Shown here piece by piece: positions 1 through 7,163 of a stretch of DNA of 64,000 nucleotides; position 1 is the first letter of the stretch, and each line of letters begins with the position of its first letter. Position numbers and translations under genes: made by a program. The DNA is from Flammeovirgaceae bacterium UBA1842 (GTDB lineage: Bacteria > Bacteroidota > Bacteroidia > Cytophagales > Cyclobacteriaceae): assembly GCA_002338655.1 (NCBI GenBank), contig DDIU01000015.1:1-64000 (forward strand), in the 5' to 3' direction. The notes beneath the pieces are model-generated. The model was given only the letters and a program-made list of their open reading frames with translations. It was not told the DNA's origin and made no database searches.

Positions 1-2
1 AA

Positions 3-51
3 AACTCGTAGCTCGCAGCTCGCAGCTCATAGCTCACAGCTCACAGCTTCT
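3..51. repeat. 7-bp repeat array, left copy
   Basis: Six intact heptamers in a row (first unit AACTCGT, then AGCTCGC, AGCTCGC, AGCTCAT, AGCTCAC, AGCTCAC) and a degenerate seventh (AGCTTCT). The unit is ARCTCNN. The array runs into the 3' end of the four-helix-bundle gene and supplies its stop codon (positions 41-43). It may continue leftwards beyond the window. A matching array in the same orientation lies on the other side of the gene at 411-557. Confidence 0.9.
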
Positions 52-388
52 TAATAAAGCTCATCAGCATCTTCTGCTCTTCATCGATCAACTTTTTTAG
101 CTCAGTGATTAGATCAGACCCACCTAATTTTAATTGTTCTACAATCAGCAGTTGAGTTTCTAGTTCAAAAGACGAACCAAGTGCTATTTGAAGGTAATAT
201 TTATGCTCCTTAACACTTTCTCGGCTACTGCCCTCAGAAATATTAGATGGAATAGAAACCGCTGCCCTGTTCATTTGACTTACTAAACCAAATTTCTCTT
301 CAGAAGGAAATGCTTTGGTTAGGGCATATGACTTCATGACAATTTCCATTCCCGTTTGCCATACCTTTAATTTTTTAAAATTTTTCAT
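41..388 (-). CDS. four-helix-bundle protein (23S rRNA intervening-sequence protein family)
   Basis: A 115-residue all-helical protein with the family hallmarks: an N-terminal KLKVWQ segment, a central AVSIPSNISEGSSR motif near residues 43-56, and a KYYLQIALGSSFELETQ helix. The family (TIGR02436, bacterial IVS proteins) is related to the Avd accessory protein of diversity-generating retroelements; its general function is unknown. Start is the ATG at 388. The gene stands alone: no rRNA, reverse transcriptase or variable-repeat gene is nearby. Both sides carry arrays of the same 7-bp repeat, and the stop codon lies inside one of them, so gene and repeats look like one cassette. The family assignment is firm; the cassette idea is inference. 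Confidence 0.9.
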   Translation of the reverse strand: MKNFKKLKVWQTGMEIVMKSYALTKAFPSEEKFGLVSQMNRAAVSIPSNISEGSSRESVKEHKYYLQIALGSSFELETQLLIVEQLKLGGSDLITELKKLIDEEQKMLMSFIKKL

Positions 389-410
389 CTATATATAATC
401 TATTTTATTA

Positions 411-557
411 AACTCGTAACTCAAAGCTCAAAACTCGCAACTCATAACTCAAAGCTCAAAACTCGCAACTCGCAACTCAAAGCTCAAAGCTCGCAACTCA
501 AAGCTCAAAACTCGCAACTCAAAGCTCAAAGCTCAAAGCTCGCAACTCATAACTCAT
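411..557. repeat. 7-bp repeat array, right copy (21 units)
   Basis: Twenty-one consecutive 7-bp units fit ARCTCNN without a gap. Position 2 is A or G, and the last two bases are GC, AA, AT or GT. A higher-order triplet (AACTCGC, AACTCAA, AGCTCAA) recurs. The first unit, AACTCGT, is the same as the first unit of the left array. The last unit overlaps the stop codon of the polymerase gene at 554-556. There is no alternation of constant repeats and unique spacers, so this is not a CRISPR array. Confidence 0.95.
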
Positions 558-1768
558 TCCCTCCTATTCGCCAAAAGCGGTGGTGGCTCTCCATTAAAAG
601 GATTAAACCTACTTATTGTCCGTGCTTCTATGCCTGCTGCACGCATCACAATCCTATCCCCATGCTTGTCCCTGATATAGTCCATGGCATGATACAGGTT
701 GATCATCTCCGTTGCATCTTCAAAAAGATTGATCTGATAGCCCCCACTCACTAAATGGCTAAAACGTACCCCTATGAGCCTTACAAGCAGTCTTTTGTTG
801 TACAATCGGTCAAACAGCTCCAGCACCTTAGGAATGAGCATGTGGTCAGCCGAAGTGTAAGGCATGCGGTTTTGCAATGTGTAGGTATTGAAGTCAGAAT
901 ACCGAACTTTTACTGTGACACACGAAGTGAGCTTCTGCCCCCTTCGCAATTGGAAAGCCAGATTTTCAGCCATCGCCAACATTATTGCTTTCAATTTCAC
1001 TACATCAGTAGTGTCTTTATCAAAGGTGCGTTCTGTGGAAATGGATTTTCGTTCAGAATAAGGCTCTACAGGCGATTGATCAATGCCATTGGCCTTACGC
1101 CATATCGTCACACCATTCTTGCCCAGTACCTTATGCATAAGCTCTACGGGCATCCCTTGTATCGTTTCTATCTGCTTAATGCCTAAGCCGCACAGTGTCT
1201 GGTAAGTTTTGTCCCCTATCATCGGTATTTTTTTAACTGAAAGGGGCGCCAGAAAAAGCTTTTCGAGCCCATACTCTACCTTGATTTGGTTATTGGGCTT
1301 GGCTTCCCCCGTAGCTATTTTCGAAACCGTTTTGTTTTCCGACAGCCCAAATGATATGGGCAATCCGGTTTCCCTGATAATTTTAGTGCGTAGTTCAGAA
1401 GCTATTTTATAGCTGTTGTAAAACCGGTCCATGCCTGACAAGTCCGCATAGAATTCATCAATGGATGTTTTCTCATAAAGTGGTACTTCCTCCTTGACAA
1501 TAGCAGTAACCTCTTCCGATTTTTTTGTGTAAGTAGCCGTGTTTCCACGAATTTGAATTGCCTCCGGACAGAGCTGTTTGGCCAGCTTCATAGGCATGGC
1601 CGAATGGATGCCAAACCTTCGGGCTTCGTAACTGCAAGACGCCACCACCCCCCTGTCTGTAACCCCGCCAATTAAAATGGGTTTGCCATTCAACCTGCTA
1701 TCGTAAAGGCGTTCACAGGAAACAAAAAATGTATCCAGGTCGAGGTGTAAAATAGAGCGTATTTCCAT
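554..1768 (-). CDS. dinB: Y-family DNA polymerase (DNA polymerase IV)
   Basis: A 404-residue translesion polymerase. The palm carboxylates are visible in HLDLDTFF (Asp10, Asp12) and TSIDEFY (Asp104, Glu105). A helix-hairpin-helix region follows (IPMIGDKTYQ, about residues 181-190), then the little-finger domain. QINLF at 345-349 matches the sliding-clamp binding motif. Length is slightly above the usual 350-370. Start is the ATG at 1768. No SOS-type operator could be recognised upstream. The stop codon is embedded in the last unit of the 7-bp repeat array, so the repeats abut the gene with no spacer. DinB rather than UmuC is chosen on length and the absence of a UmuD partner. Confidence 0.9.
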   Translation of the reverse strand: MEIRSILHLDLDTFFVSCERLYDSRLNGKPILIGGVTDRGVVASCSYEARRFGIHSAMPMKLAKQLCPEAIQIRGNTATYTKKSEEVTAIVKEEVPLYEKTSIDEFYADLSGMDRFYNSYKIASELRTKIIRETGLPISFGLSENKTVSKIATGEAKPNNQIKVEYGLEKLFLAPLSVKKIPMIGDKTYQTLCGLGIKQIETIQGMPVELMHKVLGKNGVTIWRKANGIDQSPVEPYSERKSISTERTFDKDTTDVVKLKAIMLAMAENLAFQLRRGQKLTSCVTVKVRYSDFNTYTLQNRMPYTSADHMLIPKVLELFDRLYNKRLLVRLIGVRFSHLVSGGYQINLFEDATEMINLYHAMDYIRDKHGDRIVMRAAGIEARTISRFNPFNGEPPPLLANRRE

Positions 1769-1849
1769 ATTGCTAAATTACTAATAATATTAGTATTATA
1801 TAATATAATTAGCTGTGTAAAGAAAATATTGAGTAAAAAGACCATAAAA

Positions 1850-1958
1850 TAGCCCCCTTCCTAAGTAGGGGAGGTAAAGGGCTAAAGGACTAAAAATTAC
1901 CATAACTTACTATATGCTAAGTAGTTAGCCCCTCTTGCCTAGGGTGCTTATTTGGGGT
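1850..1958. repeat. pair of GC-rich imperfect inverted elements
   Basis: The left element (1850-1885) starts TAGCCCCC and ends GGGCTAA. The right element (1923-1958) reads as a diverged reverse complement, with TTAGCCCC at its left end and a GGGG block at its right. Each can fold on its CCCC/GGGG blocks. They resemble dispersed REP-like intergenic elements, but other genomic copies cannot be checked from this window. Confidence 0.4.
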
Positions 1959-1983
1959 GTATGGGTAGTTTTAAAAAATAATT

Positions 1984-1997
1984 GTGTATTTTTACAC
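1984..1997. promoter_or_regulatory. operator-like palindrome, upstream copy
   Basis: GTGTATTTTTACAC is a perfect palindrome (GTGTA-N4-TACAC). A near-identical copy in inverted orientation lies 75 bp away, centre to centre. The extended 17-bp arms (1981-1997 and 2059-2075) match at 15 of 17 positions as an inverted repeat. No regulator is identified. Confidence 0.5.
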
Positions 1998-2058
1998 ATA
2001 AATATTTGCATATATCAATCTATATATTTATAATTGACATATAATTCATTATTAACTA

Positions 2059-2072
2059 GTGCATAAATACAC
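2059..2072. promoter_or_regulatory. operator-like palindrome, start-proximal copy
   Basis: GTGCATAAATACAC has one mismatch from the GTGTA-N4-TACAC palindrome at 1984-1997. It ends a few bases before the start codon at 2079, where a bound protein could block transcription or early elongation of the small gene. Confidence 0.5.
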
Positions 2073-2078
2073 AATACG

Positions 2079-2324
2079 ATGAGCGAATTTGAAAAAAAGA
2101 GATTAGACCAGGAGTTTCAAAAATTTACCAAGCGTAATTTCGAAAGCCCAAAAAGATGTAAGAACTTGGACCAAATCAGGTTCTATGTACAGGAGTTATC
2201 TTCAAAAATGGAAGAGTTTAAAAACAGGTTTAACTATGTGCCGAGCACAGCTTATTCCTTGCTATCACAATACAATACAATCCAGAATAAGATCGTATTT
2301 ACCAACTTCAAAAACAGCTACTAG
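2079..2324 (+). CDS. small hypothetical protein
   Basis: An 81-residue, charged, mostly helical protein with a Lys/Glu-rich N-terminus (FEKKRLDQEFQKF) and a second amphipathic segment (VQELSSKMEEFKNRF). It has no signal peptide, membrane segment or recognised motif, and the family is unknown to me. The ATG at 2079 is preceded by AT-rich DNA and an operator-like palindrome ending just upstream, so it is probably transcribed from its own regulated promoter. It could be a small DNA-associated or regulatory protein, but nothing in the sequence proves that. Confidence 0.55.
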   Translation: MSEFEKKRLDQEFQKFTKRNFESPKRCKNLDQIRFYVQELSSKMEEFKNRFNYVPSTAYSLLSQYNTIQNKIVFTNFKNSY

Positions 2325-2376
2325 CAATAGTGGCTGTTGCCAAATCCATGAGGTACGTCCCCTCACCTGTCAAACT

Positions 2377-2400
2377 GCACTATACTATAATGTATAGTGC
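2377..2400. promoter_or_regulatory. perfect inverted repeat (9-bp arms)
   Basis: GCACTATAC, six-base centre TATAAT, GTATAGTGC. It could be a protein-binding palindrome or an RNA hairpin. There is no U-tract after it, so a factor-independent terminator for the gene ending at 2324 is unlikely. Confidence 0.5.
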
Positions 2401-2581
2401 TACTGCCAATCCATCTGGCCGGATGCAGTATCATAAAATCAAACCAAAACAGACTAAGGAAAGAATTAGCAGAACTGAATTTATTGAAGCATTCAACAGT
2501 CTGGAAATTCTGGCCATTAGACCCCTGCCTGCAAAATCATCTCCAGTGTTTCAACTGGAATTTTATACCTAAATCAATAAG

Positions 2582-2599
2582 ATGCTAATTCATTAGCAT
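2582..2599. promoter_or_regulatory. perfect inverted repeat (8-bp arms) upstream of the retropepsin-like gene
   Basis: ATGCTAATTCATTAGCAT is fully symmetric with a two-base centre, about 100 bp before the ATG at 2696. It is followed by two direct CTATTTGC repeats spaced by 20 bp. The arrangement looks like a transcription-factor site; no regulator is known. Confidence 0.45.
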
Positions 2600-2695
2600 T
2601 GAAATCATCACTATTTGCCCATAATCCACCCTATTTGCGGGATTGATTTTTTGAAATATTCATTTACCTTAACACTGGTCAAAAAATCAGGAACT

Positions 2696-3676
2696 ATGAA
2701 TAACAACAACAAAAGGGTTCCATGGGCGAGGTATGCATTGTCCATGGCAGCAATAACCCTATTCTCGGCAGCATACGCAGGCAACTCTAGGTACAACTTC
2801 TTAAGGAACAAAACACGTACCTCTTTTAACTTTACAATTGTCAACAATCTCATCGTTATCCCTGCCAAAATTAATGGCATGGATTTAAATCTTATCCTGG
2901 ATAGTGGTATGAGATCAATTGTCTTGTTTGAGAGGGATTTTGGTGACAAGATCAAAACGCTTGACAATTACACCGTTAAACTCTCAGGTTATGGGAAAAA
3001 GAAAAACCTGCCAAGCAAATTGTCTTTAGACAATGAAGTAATAATTGCCGATGTACTGGGCAGTAAGGTACCGGTTGTAATTATGTCAGAGTCGAATATG
3101 CTACGGAAAGCCCTTGTCAACATCGATGGCATCATAGGCTATGAGATCTTTAGTCGCTTTATAGTTAAAATCGATTATCTAAATAAGAAGATAACCCTTC
3201 ACGAACCATTCGACAATCCAGAAAATTATAATTATGAAATTCTACCACTTACAGTCAAAGATACCAAGCCCTATATTCAAGCCAGTGTAGAAACAGATGA
3301 TGGGGAAACGATTAAAGGTCAATTCCATATAGATACGGGATCATACCATGACGTAATGCTATTTGTGGCAGATCAAGACAATCTTAATTTTAAAGACTTG
3401 GATTACACCTCTCTGGGCATTGGTATAGGTGGCAGGGTGAAGGGGTTTGTTGCACCGGAATCCAGCTTAAAAATTGGTTCTGATATGAATAAAAGGATAA
3501 GCCCAAAATATGTTAAACGGCAATTTTCAAATAGGGAATTAGACGCTAAAGGCAGTATAGGCTCTGGATTATTAAAAGACAGCGTTATTGTACTTGATTA
3601 CATAAATATGAAGTTTTACATACAGAAAGAGCCTGTATTAATCAATCAGTTTGCCATGTCAAGTGTTGATATATAA
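2696..3676 (+). CDS. exported retropepsin-like aspartic protease
   Basis: A 326-residue protein beginning with a likely signal peptide (basic NNNNKRVPWAR, then a hydrophobic run ending in AYA). Two aspartic-protease triads are visible: LILDSGMRS in the first half and HIDTGSYHD in the second. That arrangement is typical of the retropepsin-like Asp_protease families common in Bacteroidota, often of unknown substrate. There is no PDZ domain. The frame is open from 2615, but the ATG at 2696 is preferred because it places the signal peptide at the N-terminus. It stands alone, convergent with the next gene (stop codons a few bases apart). Family confident; substrate unknown. Confidence 0.85.
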   Translation: MNNNNKRVPWARYALSMAAITLFSAAYAGNSRYNFLRNKTRTSFNFTIVNNLIVIPAKINGMDLNLILDSGMRSIVLFERDFGDKIKTLDNYTVKLSGYGKKKNLPSKLSLDNEVIIADVLGSKVPVVIMSESNMLRKALVNIDGIIGYEIFSRFIVKIDYLNKKITLHEPFDNPENYNYEILPLTVKDTKPYIQASVETDDGETIKGQFHIDTGSYHDVMLFVADQDNLNFKDLDYTSLGIGIGGRVKGFVAPESSLKIGSDMNKRISPKYVKRQFSNRELDAKGSIGSGLLKDSVIVLDYINMKFYIQKEPVLINQFAMSSVDI

Positions 3677-3680
3677 ACGT

Positions 3681-4277
3681 TTACGATAGATAATTGGCAA
3701 CATCCTGCGGTGTGTCAATATCAATGTTTCCTTTTTCAAAATTGATAAAGGCAGTGCGGTTTACTTGCTGTTTAATGAAATTTAATGCTCCATGATTATC
3801 TTCTAAAGTCAATAGCTCTCCAATTTGGCTTTTATCGAATAAAACGGGAACACCATATCCATCTTTACCATACTTGGACGCTACAATTGGTGCTCCAGAC
3901 AATTTATATTGATTGTTCAAAGCGTTAAACTGCTTAGGAGCAAGGTGCACCTGATCGCAAACTGAAACAATTACAGATTGAACATTGGGCATTATATTTA
4001 AAACGGCATTCAGTCCTGATTTTAAAGAAGAACCCATTCCATTATGCCAACTCTTGTTTTCAACAATATAAATAGGCTCATTGGAATGTACCGCCTTTTT
4101 GTGCTTTTCAAAATCACTACCTAAAACAATAAATACCTTGCCTAACTTGCTATCAAAAGCATGCTTGATGGTTTTGTTCATTAAACTCAAGCCGTCTTCT
4201 GAACACAATAATTGCTTCGATTCCCCAAGCCGGGAAGAATTGCCTGCTGCAAGTATAACAATGGCATTGTCAGACAC
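3681..4277 (-). CDS. MobA-like nucleotidyltransferase (molybdenum cofactor cytidylyl/guanylyltransferase, MocA-like)
   Basis: A 198-residue NTP-transferase with the N-terminal nucleotide loop ILAAGNSSRLGESKQLL and an SVCDQVHL segment around residue 108 that would hold the metal-binding Asp. Enzymes of this type (MocA/MobA) transfer CMP or GMP to molybdopterin. The gene overlaps the XdhC-type gene by 8 bp, which supports MocA: both serve xanthine-dehydrogenase-family molybdoenzymes. The apparent start is GTG at 4277; no in-frame ATG precedes the nucleotide loop. No molybdenum hydroxylase structural gene is in the window, so the client enzyme must be elsewhere. Confidence 0.82.
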   Translation of the reverse strand: MSDNAIVILAAGNSSRLGESKQLLCSEDGLSLMNKTIKHAFDSKLGKVFIVLGSDFEKHKKAVHSNEPIYIVENKSWHNGMGSSLKSGLNAVLNIMPNVQSVIVSVCDQVHLAPKQFNALNNQYKLSGAPIVASKYGKDGYGVPVLFDKSQIGELLTLEDNHGALNFIKQQVNRTAFINFEKGNIDIDTPQDVANYLS

Positions 4278-5451
4278 GCTTGGATCGTTTTAAGGTGTCA
4301 CTGATATATACTTGTTTAAAGACCTCTTCTGTTTGTCCCTTATCATGAATTGGGCCTGCTTTGTATTTCAAAAATCCAGCGGAGCGCCCGCTAAATTTCG
4401 CTTTGATCTCCGCAATAATGGAAAAGGCTATTTCTTCAGGTGATTCAGCCCCTATATCTATTCCTATCGGATTGTGGATGCGATGCTTATCCCATTTGGT
4501 AAGTTTAATTTTATTCGATTCCAGTTCATCCAGCATCTTATCACCTTTCTTTTTAGGCCCTAAAATGCCAATATACTTGATTTCAGTTGGGAGCAATTGT
4601 CTCAACACTTCTAAATCGTAATAATAATTATGAGACATCAGAACAGCCGCTGAAAATGGTTTAACTACTATGTTGCTGGTTACATCATTTCGTTGGCAAC
4701 CTGATAACTGAGCATCGGGAAAATTTATGGGCAATAAATGTGCAACGCATTCATCCAGCACCGTCACCTTCCAACCAAGCTGTTGTGCAAATTTCGCTAC
4801 GGGTTGTGAATCAAAGCCTCCCCCGAATATAAGTAAATCTATTGGTGGTTGGAATACTTCCAAAAAGACAGAACAGGACTTGTTTTTAATAGAGTAAGTT
4901 TTGGTCCGTGCTCCATTATTTTTGATTCCCTTCAGTAGGTCATCAATAATCAACTGCTTGCATGTTGATTTCTGGCCTAAGTCCAGCTGCTCATTCCATA
5001 AAATCTTTTCACCAACAGCTAATTCATCCATTGTCGATTCATATACTGTTGCCATAGCGGACTCTTGCTCCAAAACCTGAATCGATTGTAGCAGCTTTAT
5101 GGGATCGTTTAATTCATTGATGGGCTCAAGCAAAATATGAATGATCCCATTACAACCAAGCCCCACTCCCAAGGAACTGTTATCGTCCTCCATGGTGTCG
5201 TAGGTGATCATCTTTGATATTCCACTGGCCATTATTTCTCTAGCCTTTCGTAGCGCATCACCTTCAAGGCATCCACCACTTATGGAACCTACCCATCTTC
5301 CGTCATCTGTAATGTACATCCTTGCTCCGGGACTTCTGTAAGAGGAGCCTGTAACTTTAACCACTGTGGCAAGGGCTGCTTTCCGGCTTGCAAAGTCGGT
5401 CTGTTGGTATGCCTTTATGATGTTGTTTAGTTCAATCAAATCTATGTCCAA
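4270..5451 (-). CDS. XdhC/CoxI family molybdoenzyme maturation protein
   Basis: A 393-residue two-domain protein. The N-terminal XdhC/CoxI domain has the glycine-rich GSSYRSPGARM and GSISGGCLEGD motifs (about residues 35-70); the C-terminal Rossmann-like XdhC domain has LLIFGGGFDSQPVAKFA (about 207-223). Known relatives bind molybdenum cofactor, promote its sulfuration and insert it into xanthine dehydrogenase/CO dehydrogenase-type enzymes. The likely start is TTG at 5451, as no in-frame ATG lies before the conserved domain. It overlaps the MocA-like gene downstream, forming a two-gene operon. Confidence 0.87.
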   Translation of the reverse strand: MDIDLIELNNIIKAYQQTDFASRKAALATVVKVTGSSYRSPGARMYITDDGRWVGSISGGCLEGDALRKAREIMASGISKMITYDTMEDDNSSLGVGLGCNGIIHILLEPINELNDPIKLLQSIQVLEQESAMATVYESTMDELAVGEKILWNEQLDLGQKSTCKQLIIDDLLKGIKNNGARTKTYSIKNKSCSVFLEVFQPPIDLLIFGGGFDSQPVAKFAQQLGWKVTVLDECVAHLLPINFPDAQLSGCQRNDVTSNIVVKPFSAAVLMSHNYYYDLEVLRQLLPTEIKYIGILGPKKKGDKMLDELESNKIKLTKWDKHRIHNPIGIDIGAESPEEIAFSIIAEIKAKFSGRSAGFLKYKAGPIHDKGQTEEVFKQVYISDTLKRSKRV

Positions 5452-5514
5452 TGTATGATCTCAACCTTAAGTTAATAAGAATATCATCAATGGCGCATTA
5501 ATAAACTGGTTTTG

Positions 5515-5877
5515 CTATTTATTGTAGCCGTTATATCCAACGCCTAGTTCATACACTTCTTTATAACCTGCTTCCTTCAGTTTGGTAAGGGCCTTGGCAC
5601 TACGCCCGCCAGATGCACAATATATGGCTACTGGTTTGGTTTTGTCCATCGTATTATTAAAATCGATTAAAAAGGAGTCTGACATAAAATCGATATTAAT
5701 TGCATCGTCAATATAGCCTTGACTATATTCTTGCGGTGTCCGGACATCTACAAGTTGAACATCAGCATTTTCAATAATGCTATTAAACTCTTCTACCCCA
5801 ACTCTTTTACTAATGGTTTCATCTGCAGAGGCAGTACATGAAAACATCACAGCTGCTATAATTAATATATGTTTCAT
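5515..5877 (-). CDS. exported rhodanese-like domain protein
   Basis: A 120-residue single rhodanese domain behind a signal peptide (MKHILIIAAVMFSCTASA). The active-site loop is IYCASGGRSAKA, with the catalytic Cys followed by the Arg seen in sulfurtransferases. VDVRTPQEYSQGYI is the conserved N-terminal motif. The predicted location is the periplasm, or the outer membrane if the Cys in FSC is lipidated (a lipobox is not clear). It is separated from the TPR gene upstream by a strong terminator, so it has its own promoter. The sulfur acceptor is unknown. Confidence 0.88.
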   Translation of the reverse strand: MKHILIIAAVMFSCTASADETISKRVGVEEFNSIIENADVQLVDVRTPQEYSQGYIDDAINIDFMSDSFLIDFNNTMDKTKPVAIYCASGGRSAKALTKLKEAGYKEVYELGVGYNGYNK

Positions 5878-5906
5878 GTTATAAAGATTAGATTTATATG
5901 AAAATA

Positions 5907-5931
5907 AAAAAAGGGCCTTAAGCCCTTTTTC
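5907..5931 (-). terminator. factor-independent terminator after the gyrA-TPR unit
   Basis: A hairpin with arms AAAAAGGGC and GCCCTTTTT around a CTTAA loop, flanked by A and T runs on both sides. It lies just past the stop codon of the TPR gene (5950) and before the rhodanese gene. Confidence 0.85.
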
Positions 5932-5949
5932 TTTTCTTTATGTTGTGTA

Positions 5950-7134
5950 TTAGTTTTCTTCTTCAAGCTTTTCCAGACTAGCAGTAACCTTTTCAGCTTT
6001 ATCATACATTTTAAGTTGTGTATAGATATACTGTAAAGTTTCCAAAGCGGTACGGTTGTTAGCTTCAAGCTGATTAACCTTTTCCCAATGGGGTAAAGTT
6101 TCTTTCAATCTTTTATCGATTTCCACCTGTAATTCCTTTGCTTTCTTTTGGTCAGCTGAGGAAATACCGAGGTTATTCTTCTTTTTAATTAATTCAACTG
6201 CCTTATTATAATCCAATACAGCTAGGTTATACCTGGCATTGAAATATTCTGGATCAGCGGCAATACTTCCCAAATAAGCCTCTTTAGCCTTATCTACATT
6301 CCCGATTTCTTCATACATTACACCAAGTGTAAACCTGAGATTGGCATTTTCAGGTTCGTTGGCTATGGCGTTTTCCAATTCTTGCTTGGCTTCATCTATT
6401 CTTTTCAACTTGATCAAAGCATTGATTTCCGATTTAGCTAAATCCAAATCATCTGGGTATTGCGCTTTTGCTGCCCTTACAAGTTCCAATGCTTTTTCAT
6501 TGTCTTCATTAATTGTCCCTTCAAGGTAGATCAGTGAGTAGTAAATATCCTTTGAATGGTAATTTAAGTCATTAACTAAAGTATAATAATTTTTTAACGC
6601 ATTGTCATAGTCCTTATTGGCCTGTGCTACTGATGCTGAATAGATATAACCTACCGTATCTTCAGGCATAACTTCAGTTGTTTTCTGAAAAAACGTATAA
6701 GCCATGTCATTATCCTTCGCATTATAGTATTCAACACCCTTATTTAGGTAGTATGACCATAAAGTGGATATTTGTTGGGATTTGAGTATTGGAAACCCAT
6801 TAGCATCTGAAATGTAGTAATCACTATTGCCTTTGTTCATTTCATCGGCTTTGTTAAATGATTCCATAGCTATTTTCAACGGGTCGGTGGCCAAGCCTTG
6901 GTATTGGGCATTTTGTGTCGTATCTAAAGACGCATAAATCAATCCCCTATAGTACCATGTTTTGCCATCATCTTTAGTTTTTTCATGTTCGGCTGCTTGG
7001 TCAATGATATCTTTGGCTTCACCTAAATTACCTTCTTCCCTTGCTTTTTCTGCCTGATTAATTTTTGGTTTCTTCTGCCCGTAAGAGTACCCCGCCACTA
7101 AGACAACAAGTATCAGTACGATTAATCTTTTCAT
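5950..7134 (-). CDS. exported tetratricopeptide-repeat protein
   Basis: A 394-residue protein with a signal peptide (MKRLIVLILVVLVAGYSYGQ) followed by several TPR-like helical pairs (for example NLRFTLGVMYEEIGNVDKAKEAY and YFNARYNLAVLDYNKAVELI). It is probably a periplasmic scaffold; partners are unknown. It begins 29 bp after the gyrA stop codon and ends just before a terminator, so it is likely co-transcribed with gyrA. That pairing reflects genome layout rather than shared function. The ATG at 7134 is well placed for the signal peptide. Confidence 0.87.
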   Translation of the reverse strand: MKRLIVLILVVLVAGYSYGQKKPKINQAEKAREEGNLGEAKDIIDQAAEHEKTKDDGKTWYYRGLIYASLDTTQNAQYQGLATDPLKIAMESFNKADEMNKGNSDYYISDANGFPILKSQQISTLWSYYLNKGVEYYNAKDNDMAYTFFQKTTEVMPEDTVGYIYSASVAQANKDYDNALKNYYTLVNDLNYHSKDIYYSLIYLEGTINEDNEKALELVRAAKAQYPDDLDLAKSEINALIKLKRIDEAKQELENAIANEPENANLRFTLGVMYEEIGNVDKAKEAYLGSIAADPEYFNARYNLAVLDYNKAVELIKKKNNLGISSADQKKAKELQVEIDKRLKETLPHWEKVNQLEANNRTALETLQYIYTQLKMYDKAEKVTASLEKLEEEN

Positions 7135-7163
7135 AGTCTATTGATTAGTTTAGTTTATGCAAT

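Larger units (their letters stand above)
1769..2078. other. 310-bp gene-free stretch
   Basis: No ORF of note. It holds two GC-rich imperfect inverted elements (about 1850-1885 and 1923-1958), which stand out in an AT-rich spacer, and a pair of operator-like palindromes (1984-1997 and 2059-2072) around an AT-rich segment that must contain the promoter of the next gene. Confidence 0.6.
2325..2695. other. 371-bp stretch with operator-like symmetries, no convincing gene
   Basis: Short ORFs are present but have no recognisable features. Regulatory-looking elements are a perfect 9-bp-arm inverted repeat (2377-2400), a perfect 8-bp-arm inverted repeat (2582-2599), and two copies of CTATTTGC exactly 20 bp apart (2611 and 2631). 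The last two elements lie in the upstream region of the retropepsin-like gene starting at 2696. Confidence 0.6.

Noticed and set aside
411..557. CRISPR array
   Set aside because: The repeat is only 7 bp, uninterrupted, with no unique spacers and no cas gene.
755..1186. Plus-strand ORF of 143 codons
   Set aside because: It lies entirely inside dinB on the opposite strand, where conserved polymerase motifs are encoded.
2330..2572. 80-codon plus-strand ORF in the spacer
   Set aside because: It has no recognisable family or signal, spans a perfect palindrome, and several other short ORFs overlap it in other frames.
2611..2967. Minus-strand ORF of 118 codons
   Set aside because: It is antisense to the signal peptide and first catalytic motif of the retropepsin-like gene.
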